Positions 24,285 through 36,651 of a stretch of DNA of 64,000 nucleotides are shown here, piece by piece. The position numbers and the translations under genes were made by a program. Positions within the stretch are counted from its first letter, which is position 1, and each line of letters opens with the position of its first letter. Source of the DNA: Orobanche coerulescens (taxonomy: Eukaryota; Streptophyta; Magnoliopsida; Lamiales; Orobanchaceae). The notes under the pieces were generated by a model. The model had not been told where the DNA came from and searched no databases. It saw only the letters and a list, made by a program, of their open reading frames with translations. The stretch lies in the NCBI GenBank assembly GCA_033398695.1, contig CM065801.1, positions 52,214,358 through 52,278,357 of the forward strand. The letters are read 5' to 3'.

Positions 24285-24610
24285 TTAGCGTACGTTAGAA
24301 CCTCTTACGCAACTAACCTCTATACGTAGTGTACGCTAGTCCTTCCAGGGGCTACTCCCTCACTTCATAATTTGCCTTACGTATATTGCCAAAATGGGCG
24401 TACGTAAAAACCCCATCATTATGTACATTAACAACGAAGCATAGCATACATAATGTGACTCATCTATCTGAATCAAGCCAAAATACTCCAGTCATGCTTG
24501 GCCCTACATGCTGAAAGTTAGATGTGATCTGATTACCTTCATTACGTCCATAATAAGAATGACCTAGCGTATGTAACACCTGTTATGATAGTATATGCTA
24601 GCTACTGCAT
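24285..24610. promoter_or_regulatory. Palindromic U3 motif array of LTR-A
   Basis: Repeated TARCGYRCGYTA-like motifs (TTAGCGTACGTTA, TGTACGCTA, GGCGTACGTAA, CATAGCATACATAATG, TAGCGTATGTAA) in the few hundred bases upstream of the TATA-like site near 24245 on the minus strand. Function is inferred from position. Confidence 0.6.
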
Positions 24611-25624
24611 GTAGCATATGTTAGGGCTAATACACTTAGCCAAATTCACAACTCACCATGCAACGTCCAATCAACAATAATGACAAAGATGAATAGTTTA
24701 ATTCTGAAATATCTTAATATAATATACATTATAAAAATCCAAATACAATACAACAACACTTTTACAATTCCAACTAAGTATGTACAATATAACAGGACAA
24801 AAATAAAAAGTTACAGCCGAGTATTACAGGTGCTTGGCAATTGTTACGATCGTATGTTGATTATAGTACGACCATATCGTAGTGTTTCCAGCGTCAGATT
24901 TGACATAGATTACTACGAGCATATTTTGAAATTTACACCCACACATTAGGTTTATACGGCCGTATAGTCATACTATATGCTCGTATGTAGTCCGTTGGAA
25001 CTACTGGTTTGTGTTCGTATTTTCCGTGGGATGTAGAGTACGACCGTACAGATTGAGAGTTACAACCATATGTTGTGCTTGCACGGGCATACATAACTTG
25101 GGGTATGACTGTATGTTTCTTATGTCATGGTCGTATGTGCTCCACTTTACGGCCTTATAGAGGTGGCCAGACATGGGTCCGGGTTCGGGTCCGACCGGCT
25201 GGGTCCACGAGTCGTCCGACCAGGACCCGGACCCCACCCGTGCATATGAAATGTATGGGTTGGTGGGTTCACAGGTCGGCCACGGGTCGGGTTCCGACCT
25301 GCCGGGTCACGGGTTTGACCCGTTATTTTTTTTAGAAAAAGTATTTATAAAAGTTTATTTATCATCATTTTATACACGAAAAGCAACTAATGAATAAAGA
25401 AAACAATTAGAAAAAATGAGCTTGTATTTAATTTTAAATTTCACTTACAATTAAATTACCTACATATCCCCGTGAAGAATCAAAGCTCTACGTAGTTCTT
25501 TTACTTAAAAAAGAATTAAAAAAGATGGGCTTGTATTTAATTTTAAGTTTTCACTTAAAATTAGCTTATGTATCCTTGTGAGGAATCAAAGCCCTACGTA
25601 GTTGTTTTACTTACCTGACTTACC

Positions 25625-26953
25625 TTACTTACCTTTAGTCGAAGTCGATGTCGTCATCGTCTTGATCGTTGGTTTGACTCATTTGACTAGACTCTCCTTC
25701 AGTAGTGCCTTCTTGATAGGTAACTTGGCACACTAATAGGTCATCCCACTTATTTTCTTGACCTCGTAACTCGACTTTTATTACGTCTTTAAGCATCATT
25801 TGAGCCTCGATATTTTTGGCGTCATTCGGGATCTCTGCTCGTCCAACATATAGCCTTCTTCACTGAAAGCACTCTCAACGGGGACTATGGATGCGGGCTT
25901 TTCAAGAATTTCTTGTGCCATAATGAAAAGTATGGGAAATTCGGTTCTCCTTCTCTTCCACCAATCTAACAGATCAAGTGTACCTGCATTGTTATCCTCG
26001 GCCACGACACTAGTTGCATAATATCGACTAAGGTCATTTCTTTGACCGACAATACTACCCCCATTTCTTGCTATATTATAGAGTTGTTGTTGAAATGAGT
26101 TAGTTGGAGTTCTCTCTAGTTCTATGTTAAATGTATTGGTAGTCATAGTTCTTGTTTTTTATTTTGAATCCTATCTCTATATTTAGCTAAATATTCAGTA
26201 AAAAGAGTTTCACAACTATTTTTTAATTCAATTTTTACTTGTTCAACATCAGGAATATTTTCAACAAAGTTTGACTCTCAACACTATCCATAATATTAGG
26301 AAAACCCAATTTTTTAGAATATTATAATAAATTTCAAGTGACTGTTGTACTTGAGCTAAATTCAAATTGGGAGATAAAACAGCACTAATCAAGCAAATAT
26401 TATGAATACTTGTAAATATCATTCCCCAATCTTTAGGATTTACTACAAGCATCCATTTTGAAAATAATAAAACAACAATGAAATAAAACTTTAGGAGATG
26501 TGGGATAACTCTTCAACATAAAGGGGTTATTATTCATCTTGGCTTGTCGTAGGATGCTTCGAATTTGATTTTTGCATCGGAGTTGGTACACCATGAAGAA
26601 TGCGCTCAAACTTTGCATATGTTTGATTTAACATAGCTTCATCAATTTTGTGCTCCATTTCTTTTTCAATGTTATGTAGTTGTTGACGATTCGAGATTCG
26701 TCAAAATACCCGAGGGTCGACTTCATCTTCACTAGTAGTTGTTGTACTATCATAATAAATACTTTCATGTATAGCATCATATTCATCTTCTTGACTTTTA
26801 TTTTCAAAATTGAGTGGAGGTTGGTTTTGAGGCTCCCGAATAGTTATGCCAGATGGTTTCTTCGATTTTTCTCAAAGTGCCATTCATTCAAACTTGGACA
26901 TTTTGAATTTCTTGGGAAACATAGCAACCCTTTCCCTTATCAGAGCTCGACAT
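25625..26953 (-). pseudogene. hAT transposase remnant with hATC dimerisation domain
   Basis: hAT transposases dimerise through a C-terminal hATC domain. Here the minus strand at 26146-25796 encodes the conserved pattern LDLLDWWKRR, FPILFIMAQEIL, PASIVPVESAFSEEG and DEQRSRMTPK. An acidic tail rich in Asp (DDDDIDFD) follows near 25640. Upstream pieces at 26452-26261 (VVNPKDWG, LEIYYNILKN) and 26618-26433 belong to the same gene in other frames. A start at 26953 (MSSSDKGKG) runs only 21 codons before a TGA. No BED zinc finger or complete RNase H-like core is visible, so most of the catalytic region has been lost. Confidence 0.82.
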
Positions 26954-27295
26954 AATAATTAAATGATAGTAAAAAGAGAGAGAAAAAAGATTATAGCAAT
27001 AATAGTTGAGAGATATATAGATTAGAATAAGTGGGTGTGAAAAAATAGAGTGGTTGGGGAGTATTTATAGATATAATTTTTGATTTTTTTTTTGGTAAAA
27101 ATTTGAAAATAAATCCCTTGGACCCGTAGGGTGTAACACCCGAGATCTTTGTTCCAATTTTGTTGAGATTTTTTGCCGGTTATCGATTTGGCGTTGCCTA
27201 TGTCTTTGAATTGTTATGCCACGTATGGTCGTGTCATGAGTTGACACGTCTTTGATTTCCGTTCATGATCATTGCTTGAGTTTTGACTCATTTCA

Positions 27296-27670
27296 GTGTA
27301 GCGCACGCTACCGCTTGTGGTGTAGCGCTACTGTGCCATTGTTAACGCACGCTACCGGGTGTGTAGCGCACGCTAACTGGCAGTCCAGGGGCTGTCCAGG
27401 AGCTACTGGAGTGGAACTGAAATATCGTTCGCGCACTCTAAGGTTGGTAGCTAGCGTACGCTATCAACTGCTTAGCGCACGCTAATTGTTCTTTCTAGCG
27501 CATGCTACCTGGTAGGTACAGATCTGACCAGGAGCTACTGGACTTGATTCGTGATTCGTTAACACATGCTACGCATATTGGCTAGCGCACGCTAACAGTG
27601 TTACAGGCGGAAGGTTTTGGGCGTTGACCCGTTAGCACGCGCTAATGCTGTCTGGTTAGCGCACGCTAAT
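27296..27670. promoter_or_regulatory. Array of about 12 TAGCGCACGCTA-type palindromes in LTR-D
   Basis: Copies include TGTAGCGCACGCTACC, TTAACGCACGCTACC, GCTAGCGTACGCTATC, CTTAGCGCACGCTAAT, TCTAGCGCATGCTACC, GTTAGCACGCGCTAAT and GTTAGCGCACGCTAAT. The core TAGCG-n2-CGCTA is self-complementary. The array ends just before the TATA box and is interspersed with repeats of CCAGGAGCTACTGGA, also palindromic. Likely transcription-factor sites by position. Confidence 0.8.
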
Positions 27671-27672
27671 AA

Positions 27673-27696
27673 CTGTCCAGTATAAATACTGGACAG
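27673..27696 (+). promoter_or_regulatory. TATA box embedded in a perfect inverted repeat
   Basis: Arms of 11 bp, CTGTCCAGTAT and ATACTGGACAG, flank a two-base AA centre, so TATAAATA sits at the dyad. It is the only good TATA box just downstream of the U3 array. Confidence 0.8.
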
Positions 27697-28599
27697 TAGC
27701 TTTATATCATCATTTCTCCTTTTTCATTCATCTTTTTCCGTCGGGTTGAGTTCCATAGGTGATTCTGGGTGATCTTAATTATCAAGCTTCATCTTGAGGT
27801 GGATTTATGTATGTCTAAAATCATCTAATCATCTTCTTGGCCCAAATCCAGGTATTCTCTTCTTAGAACCCTAGTTCTTGAATTTTGGGGGTTTCTTCTT
27901 GGTTCTTCGATTTAATCCGAAGATGATGAATCGATTATGTAATTCTTGTTGTGTTGGTCATGAACTTCGGATTTTTGAACTCATTCATGATTTTATATAA
28001 CTCGGAACATAGTTCTTGATTTGTTTGACAAACCCTTAGATCCTTGTTGTTCTTAGTGTTGATTCGGGTTTTGATTAGTGTTATTGATTCGTGTTGGTGT
28101 TATTTTCGTAGTATTCGTGGGTTTCCGGATTCTTGGTCGTTTTTGGAAGTTCGAGGGCTGCTCAATCTCATCCGTTTGTTGTCTGGATGCTCGTAGTTTC
28201 GAGGCAAGTATCTTGCCCATACACATCGTGTTTCATTGACGTGATAGTTGATAATTGATTATTTGTGGAACTTGAATGTTTTAATGAACTTTAAAAAAGA
28301 TTGGTATATTCTTTATAAAAAGGGTTTTCTTCAAGATAACTCGTATGATTCGTGGATAAATGTGTTTTTGGAACATGTGAGTATGTGTTGTATGTTGATA
28401 GATGTTATAACCATACTTCGTGAATATAATAGACCATGATGACTTGCCGAGGATTGTGCATCGATACGTGTACTTGTTCGGTGAGAAGGTGACATGTTGT
28501 GATATTAATTGTTACTCCTTTGAAAGGAGGTTGTGATGCTTAATGTTGTTTGGCTTGATAATTGATTGTTGGGTGATTGTTGTGAGTGATGTGCCACCG

Positions 28600-29170
28600 G
28601 GTAAGATTGTTGAATCTTCGGGATTCATACTTGCTAGTATGGGTCGGGCGGAACCGTAGGGTTATCCAATGGGTATGTCTTGCGGGGACTCCAAGGTTAG
28701 TGGCTTGCTAGCCCGATGCCGGGATAACTTGTAGGGTTATCCAATCCGAGTATTTCTTGCGGGGACTCCGAGGTTCGTAGCTTGTTAATGCGATGTCGGG
28801 ATAACTTATGGTTGTGATTTGGTTATGTGATGTACGTGTCATGGGTTGTCAATCGTGTATGTTCTGTAGGAGCATACGAGGTTCGTATCTTGTTAGTGTG
28901 ATGCCGAGATAACTATGAACGTATATATGATTATGGTCGCGTGATTGTTGTTACGGTGACATGTGATTTGGTATGGTTTTTCTGTTGGTTATTCACTCGG
29001 GTATGGTCTGCGGGATCCTATGAGGTCTATGGCTTGCTAGCACGGGACACGAGTAATCTGTGGAAACATGCTGTTATGATATGATCGAGTCGTGGACCCT
29101 GTGCTTTGTGACCGGAATGGTATGATCAGGTCGTGGACCCCGTGCTTTGTGACCGTAATGGTATGCATGG
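28600..29170. repeat. Imperfect tandem repeats within LTR-D
   Basis: Several units of about 100 bp share GGTTATCCAAT, CTTGCGGGGACTCC, GCTTGCTAG and GATGCCGGGATAACT. They are followed by two units of about 42 bp sharing TCGTGGACCC and GTGCTTTGTGACCG. These lie in the transcribed part of the LTR, with no coding signal. Confidence 0.7.
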
Positions 29171-30590
29171 ACCCTGTGTGTTGTTATCATTGTCGTATTT
29201 TGGGTAAATGACTTTTGGGGCTATGTCCCTAAATGGTTTCGAAAGGCTTGAGAACTCTAAAATTCCAAATGTTTTCAAAACTCCTGAGGTCTTAAATGTT
29301 TTGTAAGATGTATACGGGTTTCATCCCCACCTTTCATGATTTGAATTGTTTTGATCAAGTGACTTATCTCGAGGAGCATGTTTATGATTATTATATTCTT
29401 GGAGTATGATATGTATGGATTGTATTTGTAATTTATACTTGCACTAGCAAAACAGTGGAGTTTTGCCCATCCCCGAGTATTCGAGGGGTGGATGTCTGTA
29501 TTGCGTCCAGGTACTTGCAGGTTGCTAGGGAGCGAATCACAAGATCAGTACGAAGGATGATGGAAGACGATGATACTAATCACGTGATGACCATTCGTTG
29601 AGTATTTTTCGTAGAGTCTCAGTGTTTGGCTCTCCGTTGTGTAGTCTTCCCGTTTTATGGGTATATTGATGTATTCCAACCCCTGCGTAGGTATGAGTTA
29701 TGAGTTCGAGTTATGTATGTTTAATGTGTTGTATTGTGATAAAAGACCAAATCGGTCTAATGGTTCATTATGTATCCATGTCGACTTGTAATGCGATGTA
29801 TTTTTTTTGTATTTAGCCTGGTAGATCCTCGCGGAGAGGGTCTACGGCGCTGTAATATTCCCAAATGGTTTGGGGGTGTTACACAGGGTCCAACGGTCAG
29901 TTTTTTAATTTATTTTTTAAAATTCCCCAACAGGTCGACGGGTCACAAAATATAGGACCCGGACCCCACCCGTGTATACCACGGTTCTGGATCCTCGGAT
30001 CCGACGGGTAGGCCATGTCTGGGTCCTACACGGGGCCGCCGGGTCCGGGTCGACGGGTTGACCGCTGGGTCCGGGTCTTCTGGGCAACTCTACGGCCATA
30101 TGCATATGTCTGTTGGTTTCGTAAGTTTTCGAAGTAAGGTTAGTACGCCCATATGCGTGCATGGATATTATTGTAAGGTCGTATGTGATTGAGGTACGGT
30201 CGTATAGCTGTTGGCCTTCGATGTGAGTGGATGATAGTTGTGCAAGGCATGGCCTTATATGGTGTACATACGGCCGTTTGTGGGGGAGTTAGGACCATAA
30301 CTTTTAGAGATACGACCATACCTCATGACAGTACATATATGTGCAACTTGGGTTTTTTATACCCATTCACTATTTCTTCACATTTTCTATAGAGATTTAT
30401 TGGAGAGGATTATAGGAGATCTCAACACTTGAGTCTTATTGTGAGTGATTCTATATCACATTTGGTGAGTTTGGGAAGTGATTTGGAGAGGATTCAACCG
30501 TAGGTTTCATCCAGTTATCCAAGAGGTATTATTTTTCATCTTTTAATTTTGTTTCAAGATGGATCATGATGTTGTTGGGTATATAATCAT

Positions 30591-30591
30591 G

Positions 30592-30652
<61 letters not shown>
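30591..30652. repeat. Compound AT/GT microsatellite
   Basis: An uninterrupted (AT)n run passes directly into (GT)n for about 47 bases, within LTR-B. Confidence 0.95.
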
Positions 30653-30653
<1 letters not shown>

Positions 30654-31707
30654 TTACAATATGTATATGATTGTGACTTGAGTTTCTTGGATTTATGTTG
30701 AAGAACACTTTGAGTGTGGGTTATGCACATGAAGAACTCATCATAAGGGAGGAATAATCATAGACAATGTTGTTGAGTTTGGCACTTGATGTTATCCGCC
30801 GGGGTTTAGTTATTGTGATTGGTTTTTCACAAGATTTAATGGTTTTTAATTATAAATATTTGAAGATAGTTTACAATAAATTCAATATAATTATTTATAT
30901 GTGTTGGGATGAATTATTCGAAGTGGTTGGGTTACCAAGTTGAGGGTAGCAGTGTGTATGAGTCGTTAAAACTTAGTTTCCAGATTATTGGTATGGAATG
31001 AATTGTTTCATTCGAGGTTGCTTGAGTGATTTCTGATTGTCGAAGGACACCATTTGTTCTTTCGAGGAAGAACTATTGTTCGTCTTCAGTTTTGAGGTAA
31101 GTTATCTTGCTTGGTTATAATGATAGTGATTCTTGCGAATGTTGTACATTTCATGTACATGTCAATGCTTTATGAATTTACGATTCATATCGAGGTATTA
31201 CTGTTGATCATGCCGATCATTTTGTCGTGGGATTGTAATCCCATGTTCACTATCTTTGATATTGTTGATCTCGGCGATCGTTGTTCTATTTCGATGAGTT
31301 TCTTTGATCCTTGTTGGATATGTTGATTATGTGAGCTTTTTGTTGTCATGTTGGACTGTGGCATTTTTGAAGTCACATGTGTGTACCGATTGGTTATGTG
31401 TAGGATTTTTAGTCGGACACATATAGTCATGTGTGGATGTTTCCATATTGGACTGTGTGCAGGAGACAGTTACTTCGTGAGACTAATTAGGTACATTATC
31501 ACATGTATGTTTTGAGGATTTCATATATGGGGTGGACATGTCCATGGACATATTTCTGGGTCAGGCGTACTGTGATATCGGTCTTTGAGCCATATTATTG
31601 GTCGTTCATACACCATGCTTGATTGGGTATGTCCAGCGGTTGTGGTTAGTTGTTCATACGCCCGAGGGGTTTGTTCGAAGGCCAGATTGTTTCATTGAGA
31701 TATATTG

Positions 31708-31896
31708 TACTCCCTCCCATTCACCGAAGTTATTACGTTTCTTTTGGACAAGGAGTTTTAGGGGAGTTTGAAAAGTAGTGTAAAGTAACGATAGAAATAT
31801 ATTATATAAAGTTGTCCCAAAAAAGAAAATGTAAACAACTTCGGTGGACGGGACCGAAAAGGAAAACGTAACAACTTCGGTGAATGAGAGGGAGTA
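31708..31896. mobile_element. Stowaway-type MITE
   Basis: The element is 31710-31894 (185 bp), flanked by TA duplications. Terminal inverted repeats of over 30 bp start CTCCCTCCCATTCACCGAAG and end with its complement, with few mismatches. The CTCCCTCC end and TA target are typical of Tc1/mariner-derived Stowaway MITEs. Inserted in LTR-B. Confidence 0.93.
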
Positions 31897-31975
31897 TATG
31901 ATTCGTATAACATCTTGAGAGTTATTATCATGTGTATTTGACCTTGTGTTTTTGGATAAAATACTTGTTGTTTGT

Positions 31976-33227
31976 TGTTGGCCACTACATATACAGAATA
32001 CAGCTTGGAAAGTGTTTAAGCAACAAGCTGTGCGTTTTACAAATTAGAGTGCGTAGCGGAAGTCTTGTTAATGATAGTTTGCAGTGTATACTTAAAAAAT
32101 AATCACAGTAATGAAAACAATAAATTGCAGAAGGTAAATAACACAAGATTTAAAGTGGTTCGAGGTAAACCCCTCTACGTCCACTGGTCCTCCACACAGG
32201 AGTAAAACGTTTTATTATAAAGACTGCGTACACAACTACGTGTCTATAATCAAACCTATCCTCGTATCGTTCACACAGATTGATACAAAGACTGCAGCTT
32301 TCAACCATTCACACAGATTGGTCAAAGCTAACTCTTGACTTGCTTCTTCACACACAGTTCCAAAGCTTCGTCTTATTCGTCCCACACAGGTCGGAATAAC
32401 TTCTTTAGTTCAAACAGAACTAGGTTTTTACTCAAAGGTAAAAGTAAGGTAACCAGGTAAGAACAGCAGCTTGAATATGAAGTTATTGAGCTGATGATGG
32501 TTGTTCTTGGTGACTGAGTATATTTCTTCTTCTTAGATGTGAATGATACTTAGAAGAAATATACTTTGCTCTTGTAAGCTTGATCTGATGATAATAAGTA
32601 TTTAGTCTTTTGATCGTTTGAATATCGCGTGTGAGCTTGTATGAATTCTTGTTTTTCTGATCTTCAAACTCCGGGGTATAAATAGCTTTCTGAAAAGATC
32701 CATTGGGAATAGATCCGTTGAGCTAATATTCTGTTCCAACGTGTTGATGGACAAGGTCCGGTTTTTGCTCTTTGATTGAAGATCTCTGCCTGATGGTATT
32801 TAAATACTTTATACCTTCAGTATTTAAATACTTCTTTTCAAACGGGTCTTTAACTTTAGTGAATAAGGCAGATTCCATTTCAACGGTCTTCAGTCCTATT
32901 GGATAAGTGTTTGAATATCTTTACACTATACAGCTGGATCGCTGTATCCAATAAGTTGGTTGACTAATACTGTATGGAATGATGCTGTATGAATGATTCA
33001 GGACAGCTTCCAGACTTGGTGTCATATCGCTTTAAGCTTCTTGCTGTATGATAGGCAATTATCCTTTTGCTGTATGATGAGGCAACGCATGATGCATGAT
33101 AAATTGTACAACAATATGAACAGCTTCATAACAACTACTTGCTGTATGATGGCTTGCTGTTTGGAACCACTTGCTGTATGAAGCTTGCTATGTGGTAATT
33201 ATCAAAACAACATTGTTTTTCCCAACA
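31976..33227 (-). repeat. Copia-A 3' LTR (left copy)
   Basis: 1252 bp, closely similar to 43228-44479. The flanking polypurine tract (minus strand) is at 33228-33241, reading AAAAAGGGGGAAAT. Confidence 0.93.
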
Positions 33228-33241
33228 ATTTCCCCCTTTTT
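33228..33241 (-). other. Polypurine tract of Copia-A
   Basis: A minus-strand run AAAAAGGGGGAAAT abuts the 3' LTR, the expected plus-strand primer site. Confidence 0.8.
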
Positions 33242-33924
33242 GATAATTGCCAAGTCTCTTGATGATGTCAAAACCTTGATGCCAAAAACCTTTGAAACAT
33301 CTTTGTTTCGAGAGGCTTTCTTCTTGATCTTCTGTCGAATGTTCTGGTCTTCATCACTTAATCTAAAAGTATGAACTTCTCACAAGCAAGTTCAAAAAAA
33401 AATAGTGTCTAACAGCAAAGTATTTTTACAACTTAAACTTATGATTGGCGCATAGGCACAATCTTACAGTGTAATCTAGTTGAATACAACTTGACCTATG
33501 AACTGTTCGCAGACAAGTTCTAACAACTTATATTCTTAACAAGTTTTCATACTTGTTATTAGCAAATGAATTTATTTCGTAATCATACAGAAACACAGTA
33601 GATTACGAGTTGTAATCTTTCAAGACAAAAATATATATTATTGATGAAGAACGAAGATTACAAGTTTGAGAAAAAATGGAGATACAAAATTTTTGTTGTT
33701 TCAGAATTAAAATACAGGAAAGATCCTACATGCTAACTCCTATAGTCATCATGTGTCCAAGGCCTGCTTGGATAATTCTTGGTTCCCTTCCACCAATTTT
33801 GCAAGGCATCCCTATTTCGATTTAAGTAGAGAGCTCTTCCTTCAGCTGATTTATCGACAACAAGGATCCAGTCTTCCAGGTGGGTAACCGGATCTCCTTT
33901 CCTGTGTTTGGATTTTAACTTTTG
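33242..33924. other. Noncoding 3' region of Copia-A
   Basis: I see no gene between the additional ORF and the 3' LTR. Degraded C-terminal coding sequence of the extra ORF may extend into it. Confidence 0.5.
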
Positions 33925-36651
33925 CTATAGGGGGAGCGTTCCTTTGTCCAACCTCTTTTTGAATTCCTCGGCAGCTTCCTGCAGCGTCTTACAACTGTTG
34001 AATATGGGGGATTCCCTGATAAGAACTACAAAGTATCTTAACAGTTCATTCTTCCTCCAATCCTTTATCTCGTCGGCTATTGGCTGTCGGTTGGCCAGGA
34101 GATTTATCATTTACGGCTTCTGCACGAGGTTTTTCCAAGGAAATTTAGGGTCATGGAATTCTGGACGAGCTCCTTGTATCCTAACAGTGTGAGCAAGAGA
34201 TGATAATCTAGAGATTGCTGCAATAATGCTGTCTTCTAATGCAGCTTCCATCTCTCTTTCTTGCTCAAGCCTTAATCTCTTTGCAACTTCCCTAGCCTCT
34301 TCCCCCTTTTTGGCCTCATCAAGTTAAGAGACCTTCTCATCTAGGCATTCCAGGATTTTCAGTGCGTCGTCCTGTTTGGTCTCAAAGCTTGACATTCTAT
34401 CAACTAGTGATTTGAGCACTAGTGACATGTCATCAATCTTTTTGTCGTGGCCTCAAAGGTGGGATCCTGTCTCAACAAGGGCTGATGCAGTCTTGGTTTC
34501 AAAAATATGAAGCTTGGCTTGTTCTTCCAAAAGGATTTGCTCCTGGCGCTGTTGTAGTTTATTGAGAGCTGCCTCATGACGGTGGGCAGAATGCGAAAGG
34601 CTTCTTACACTTGGGAGATTTCGCGTTTGACACCAGTCATTTCATCGATAGCAGTCTCATGTAACCAATTAATTTCCTTCTCAACAGTGTGCAGGGCATT
34701 AATGGTGTCCTGTAGGAAAACAATTTAGCGGCCCAAAGCATACCGTTGCTCTTTCCTCTCTACTGTTCTGGGGGAATCGGGCTTTGCATTGTCGTTGGCT
34801 CCATTTAGCTGTCTGACGACCACATGATATCGTGGCCATTGTAGTTCATCCTCAGGTAAGAAACCGTCATTGGATTCCACTTCAACAGGTGAAGGTGCAG
34901 GGGCAGCAGGGGCTGTTTCATATTGCGGCTGTTCGATTTGATCGGCGACAAGGGGAACTATTTCTTCCTATTCCAAAGTGGTTTCTGTAGACATGGGTAC
35001 ATAAGGGACTGAATCCTCTTGTTGTCTCTTAGCTTCCGCCTGCTCAGACAGAGGGACTAATTCCTCCTGTGGGATGGCGCGGGCTTGGTTGTCGGTGGCA
35101 GGCTCGGGTGTCTGTTGTGAGACCGATTGTTCCTCCGCGATACGAGGGACTGAATCCTCAATGTCTTGAACATATTCTGGCTGTTTGGAAGGGGGACTGA
35201 TGGAGAGATGATGTCCATTCTCCCTGTTGATGTGTCCTTGAAAACTCATGTTCTCTTGCTTCTTCACGGCTCATCCGCAGACCAGCCTGGAAGGCGTCGT
35301 CGTCGTCTGAGTTGTGGTCAGTTTGTGGACTGATAGAAAGTGTTTCTATGGACAGAGATTTCCCTTTCTTTCGAGCATCAGCTTTGTCCATTAGATGGCT
35401 CTAAATTAGCTCTTTGCGGCAAAGGTTATCCCATTGGATCAGGACTTCAACATTCTGAGAGTCGGTCACCTCCAGAAAAAACTTTTCTTCTTTACTCCAA
35501 TCGCTCCAATTGTACAAAGTCTCGTACGGAGCAAGCCTGTATGCTTTCCAATGAACAAAATGGCCGTATGCCTGTTCAATTTACACAGATAATAGGGTTC
35601 TGTTAATAATAGAGTCAGGAGAGGGGCTGCGTATAGCGCATGGGTCCGATGTAGGCGAGGGTTTCAATACAGGTGTGGGAGCCTGTATCGGAGAGGGATC
35701 CCATACAGGGGATGTGACTATTGGCTCCAAATAGGCAGCCGACTCGCCAGAGTCTTTTAAGTTGGCAGATTGTTGTATTTCCATCATTGCTGCCAATGGC
35801 TTGGGATCTACTGTTTACATAGTAGCAGCTATCTCTTCCACAGGGGTTGCGCCCTGGGGGTTTGATATAGTAGGTTGCACCTTCGCCTTAATTTTGGAAA
35901 GCCTTTGTATCTTCCTTTTCGACTTATCACCAGGAATGGGAGACTTGCTGTGAGATATCTTTTGTTTCTTTGAGGGCTCCTCACTTTCGGGCTTAGAAGT
36001 TACGTCCCTTGGATCAGCAGAGAGGGGCAGAGTGCAGACAAAAGGCCTTGTCGCAATCAGATGGTCTTTGTTGAAGACGGAGGGCCTGGTTCCTCCAATG
36101 TACTTACGTGAGTAAATCTTCTTAGCATCCTTTGCTTGCGGAACACCGAACTTGGTCAGAATATAGTTTAGAAACAGACCAAAAGACTTATTCTGAGAGG
36201 CAGGTTTAACGACTTCTTCTTGCAACCTCTTGAGAACAATCCGACACCAGTTGACCTTCTCACAGGTCATGATGGCGACCATCATCCTGAACCTCAAATT
36301 GGTGAACATCTCAAAAGCACCTGTTCTGTTTTCAATTACATGACAACAGAAATTGTGTAAGTAAACAAAGGGAAGGTAGAAACATTTCTTCTGGCAAGAA
36401 GAATGAACCGTTTCGACTGATGCTGAACTAGTGAATAAGCCATAGTATTTGGTTAGGACTTCTTGGGACCCAAAGGTCTCAAGTTCCTCCATGGACAAGC
36501 CATCAGCAGGGAGCCTATAAAGATTCTGCAGAATGTCTTGGTCAACACGGATCTCCACTCCGCGGACAATAGTAGTGATGTCGGCATTGTTTCCTTCCTG
36601 TACAAGAGAAAAGAAACGGACAGCAGCGTTGAGGTAAAATTCCTCAACCAT
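33925..36651 (-). pseudogene. Additional 3' ORF of Copia-A (Sirevirus env-like position), broken
   Basis: A coding stretch downstream of pol on the same strand, where Sireviruses often carry a so-called env-like ORF. The first 278 residues (36651-35815) start MVEEFYLNAAVRFFSL and contain TTIVRGVEIRVDQDIL, reminiscent of the N-terminal domain of putative plant transposon proteins, then a basic segment (SKKQKISHSK). After stops it continues as a proline/serine-rich region (35796-35581), a glutamine/glutamate-rich region (35391-34968) and a C-terminal piece (34110-33925, KDWRKNELLRYFVVL). I see no signal peptide or clear membrane helix, so an envelope function is not supported. Stops and frame changes show it is decayed. 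Function unknown. Confidence 0.6.

Larger units (their letters stand above)
21620..24828 (-). repeat. Diverged solo LTR, minus orientation (LTR-A)
   Basis: Read on the minus strand it starts TGTAATACTCGG at 24828 and ends GGGGTGTTATA at 21620, close to the ends of Gypsy-A-type LTRs. No gag or pol lies next to it, so it is a solo LTR. It is about 2.6 kb after removing the hAT MITE and target duplication at 22377-22966. Its interior (for example 21830-22020 and 23040-23340) matches LTR-B in inverted orientation. A TATA-like TTATAAAG lies near 24245 (minus) with an array of TARCGYRCGYTA-like motifs just upstream (24285-24610). Apparent open frames inside are not genes. An AT run occupies about 23393-23413. 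Confidence 0.75.
27132..29883 (+). repeat. Solo LTR inside the hAT element (LTR-D)
   Basis: A 2752-bp sequence starts TGTAACACCCGAG and ends GGGGTGTTACA, with no retroviral genes beside it. Flanks are TAGGG (27127-27131) and CAGGG (29884-29888), a 5-bp duplication with one mismatch. It contains a palindromic U3 array (27296-27670), a TATA box inside a perfect inverted repeat (27673-27696) and internal tandem repeats (28600-29170). I infer loss of the internal region by recombination between two LTRs. Confidence 0.8.
25158..30092 (-). mobile_element. hAT transposon, decayed, carrying a nested solo LTR
   Basis: Termini are TAGAGGTGGCCAGACATGGG on the left and a matching TCTGGGCAACTCTA on the right. 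Target duplications are CGGCCTTA (25150-25157) and CGGCCATA (30093-30100), 8 bp with one mismatch. Subterminal regions are rich in GGGTCCGGGTC-like repeats, as in many plant hAT elements. A minus-strand transposase remnant is present. Removing solo LTR-D (27132-29883) leaves about 2.2 kb, so the element is internally deleted. Confidence 0.85.

Noticed and set aside
30189..30392. Plus-strand ORF of 67 residues
   Set aside because: It lies in the palindromic U3 array of LTR-B and has no protein-family signal.
33908..34192. Plus-strand 94-residue ORF
   Set aside because: It is antisense to the C-terminal part of the Copia-A extra ORF and has no recognisable domain.
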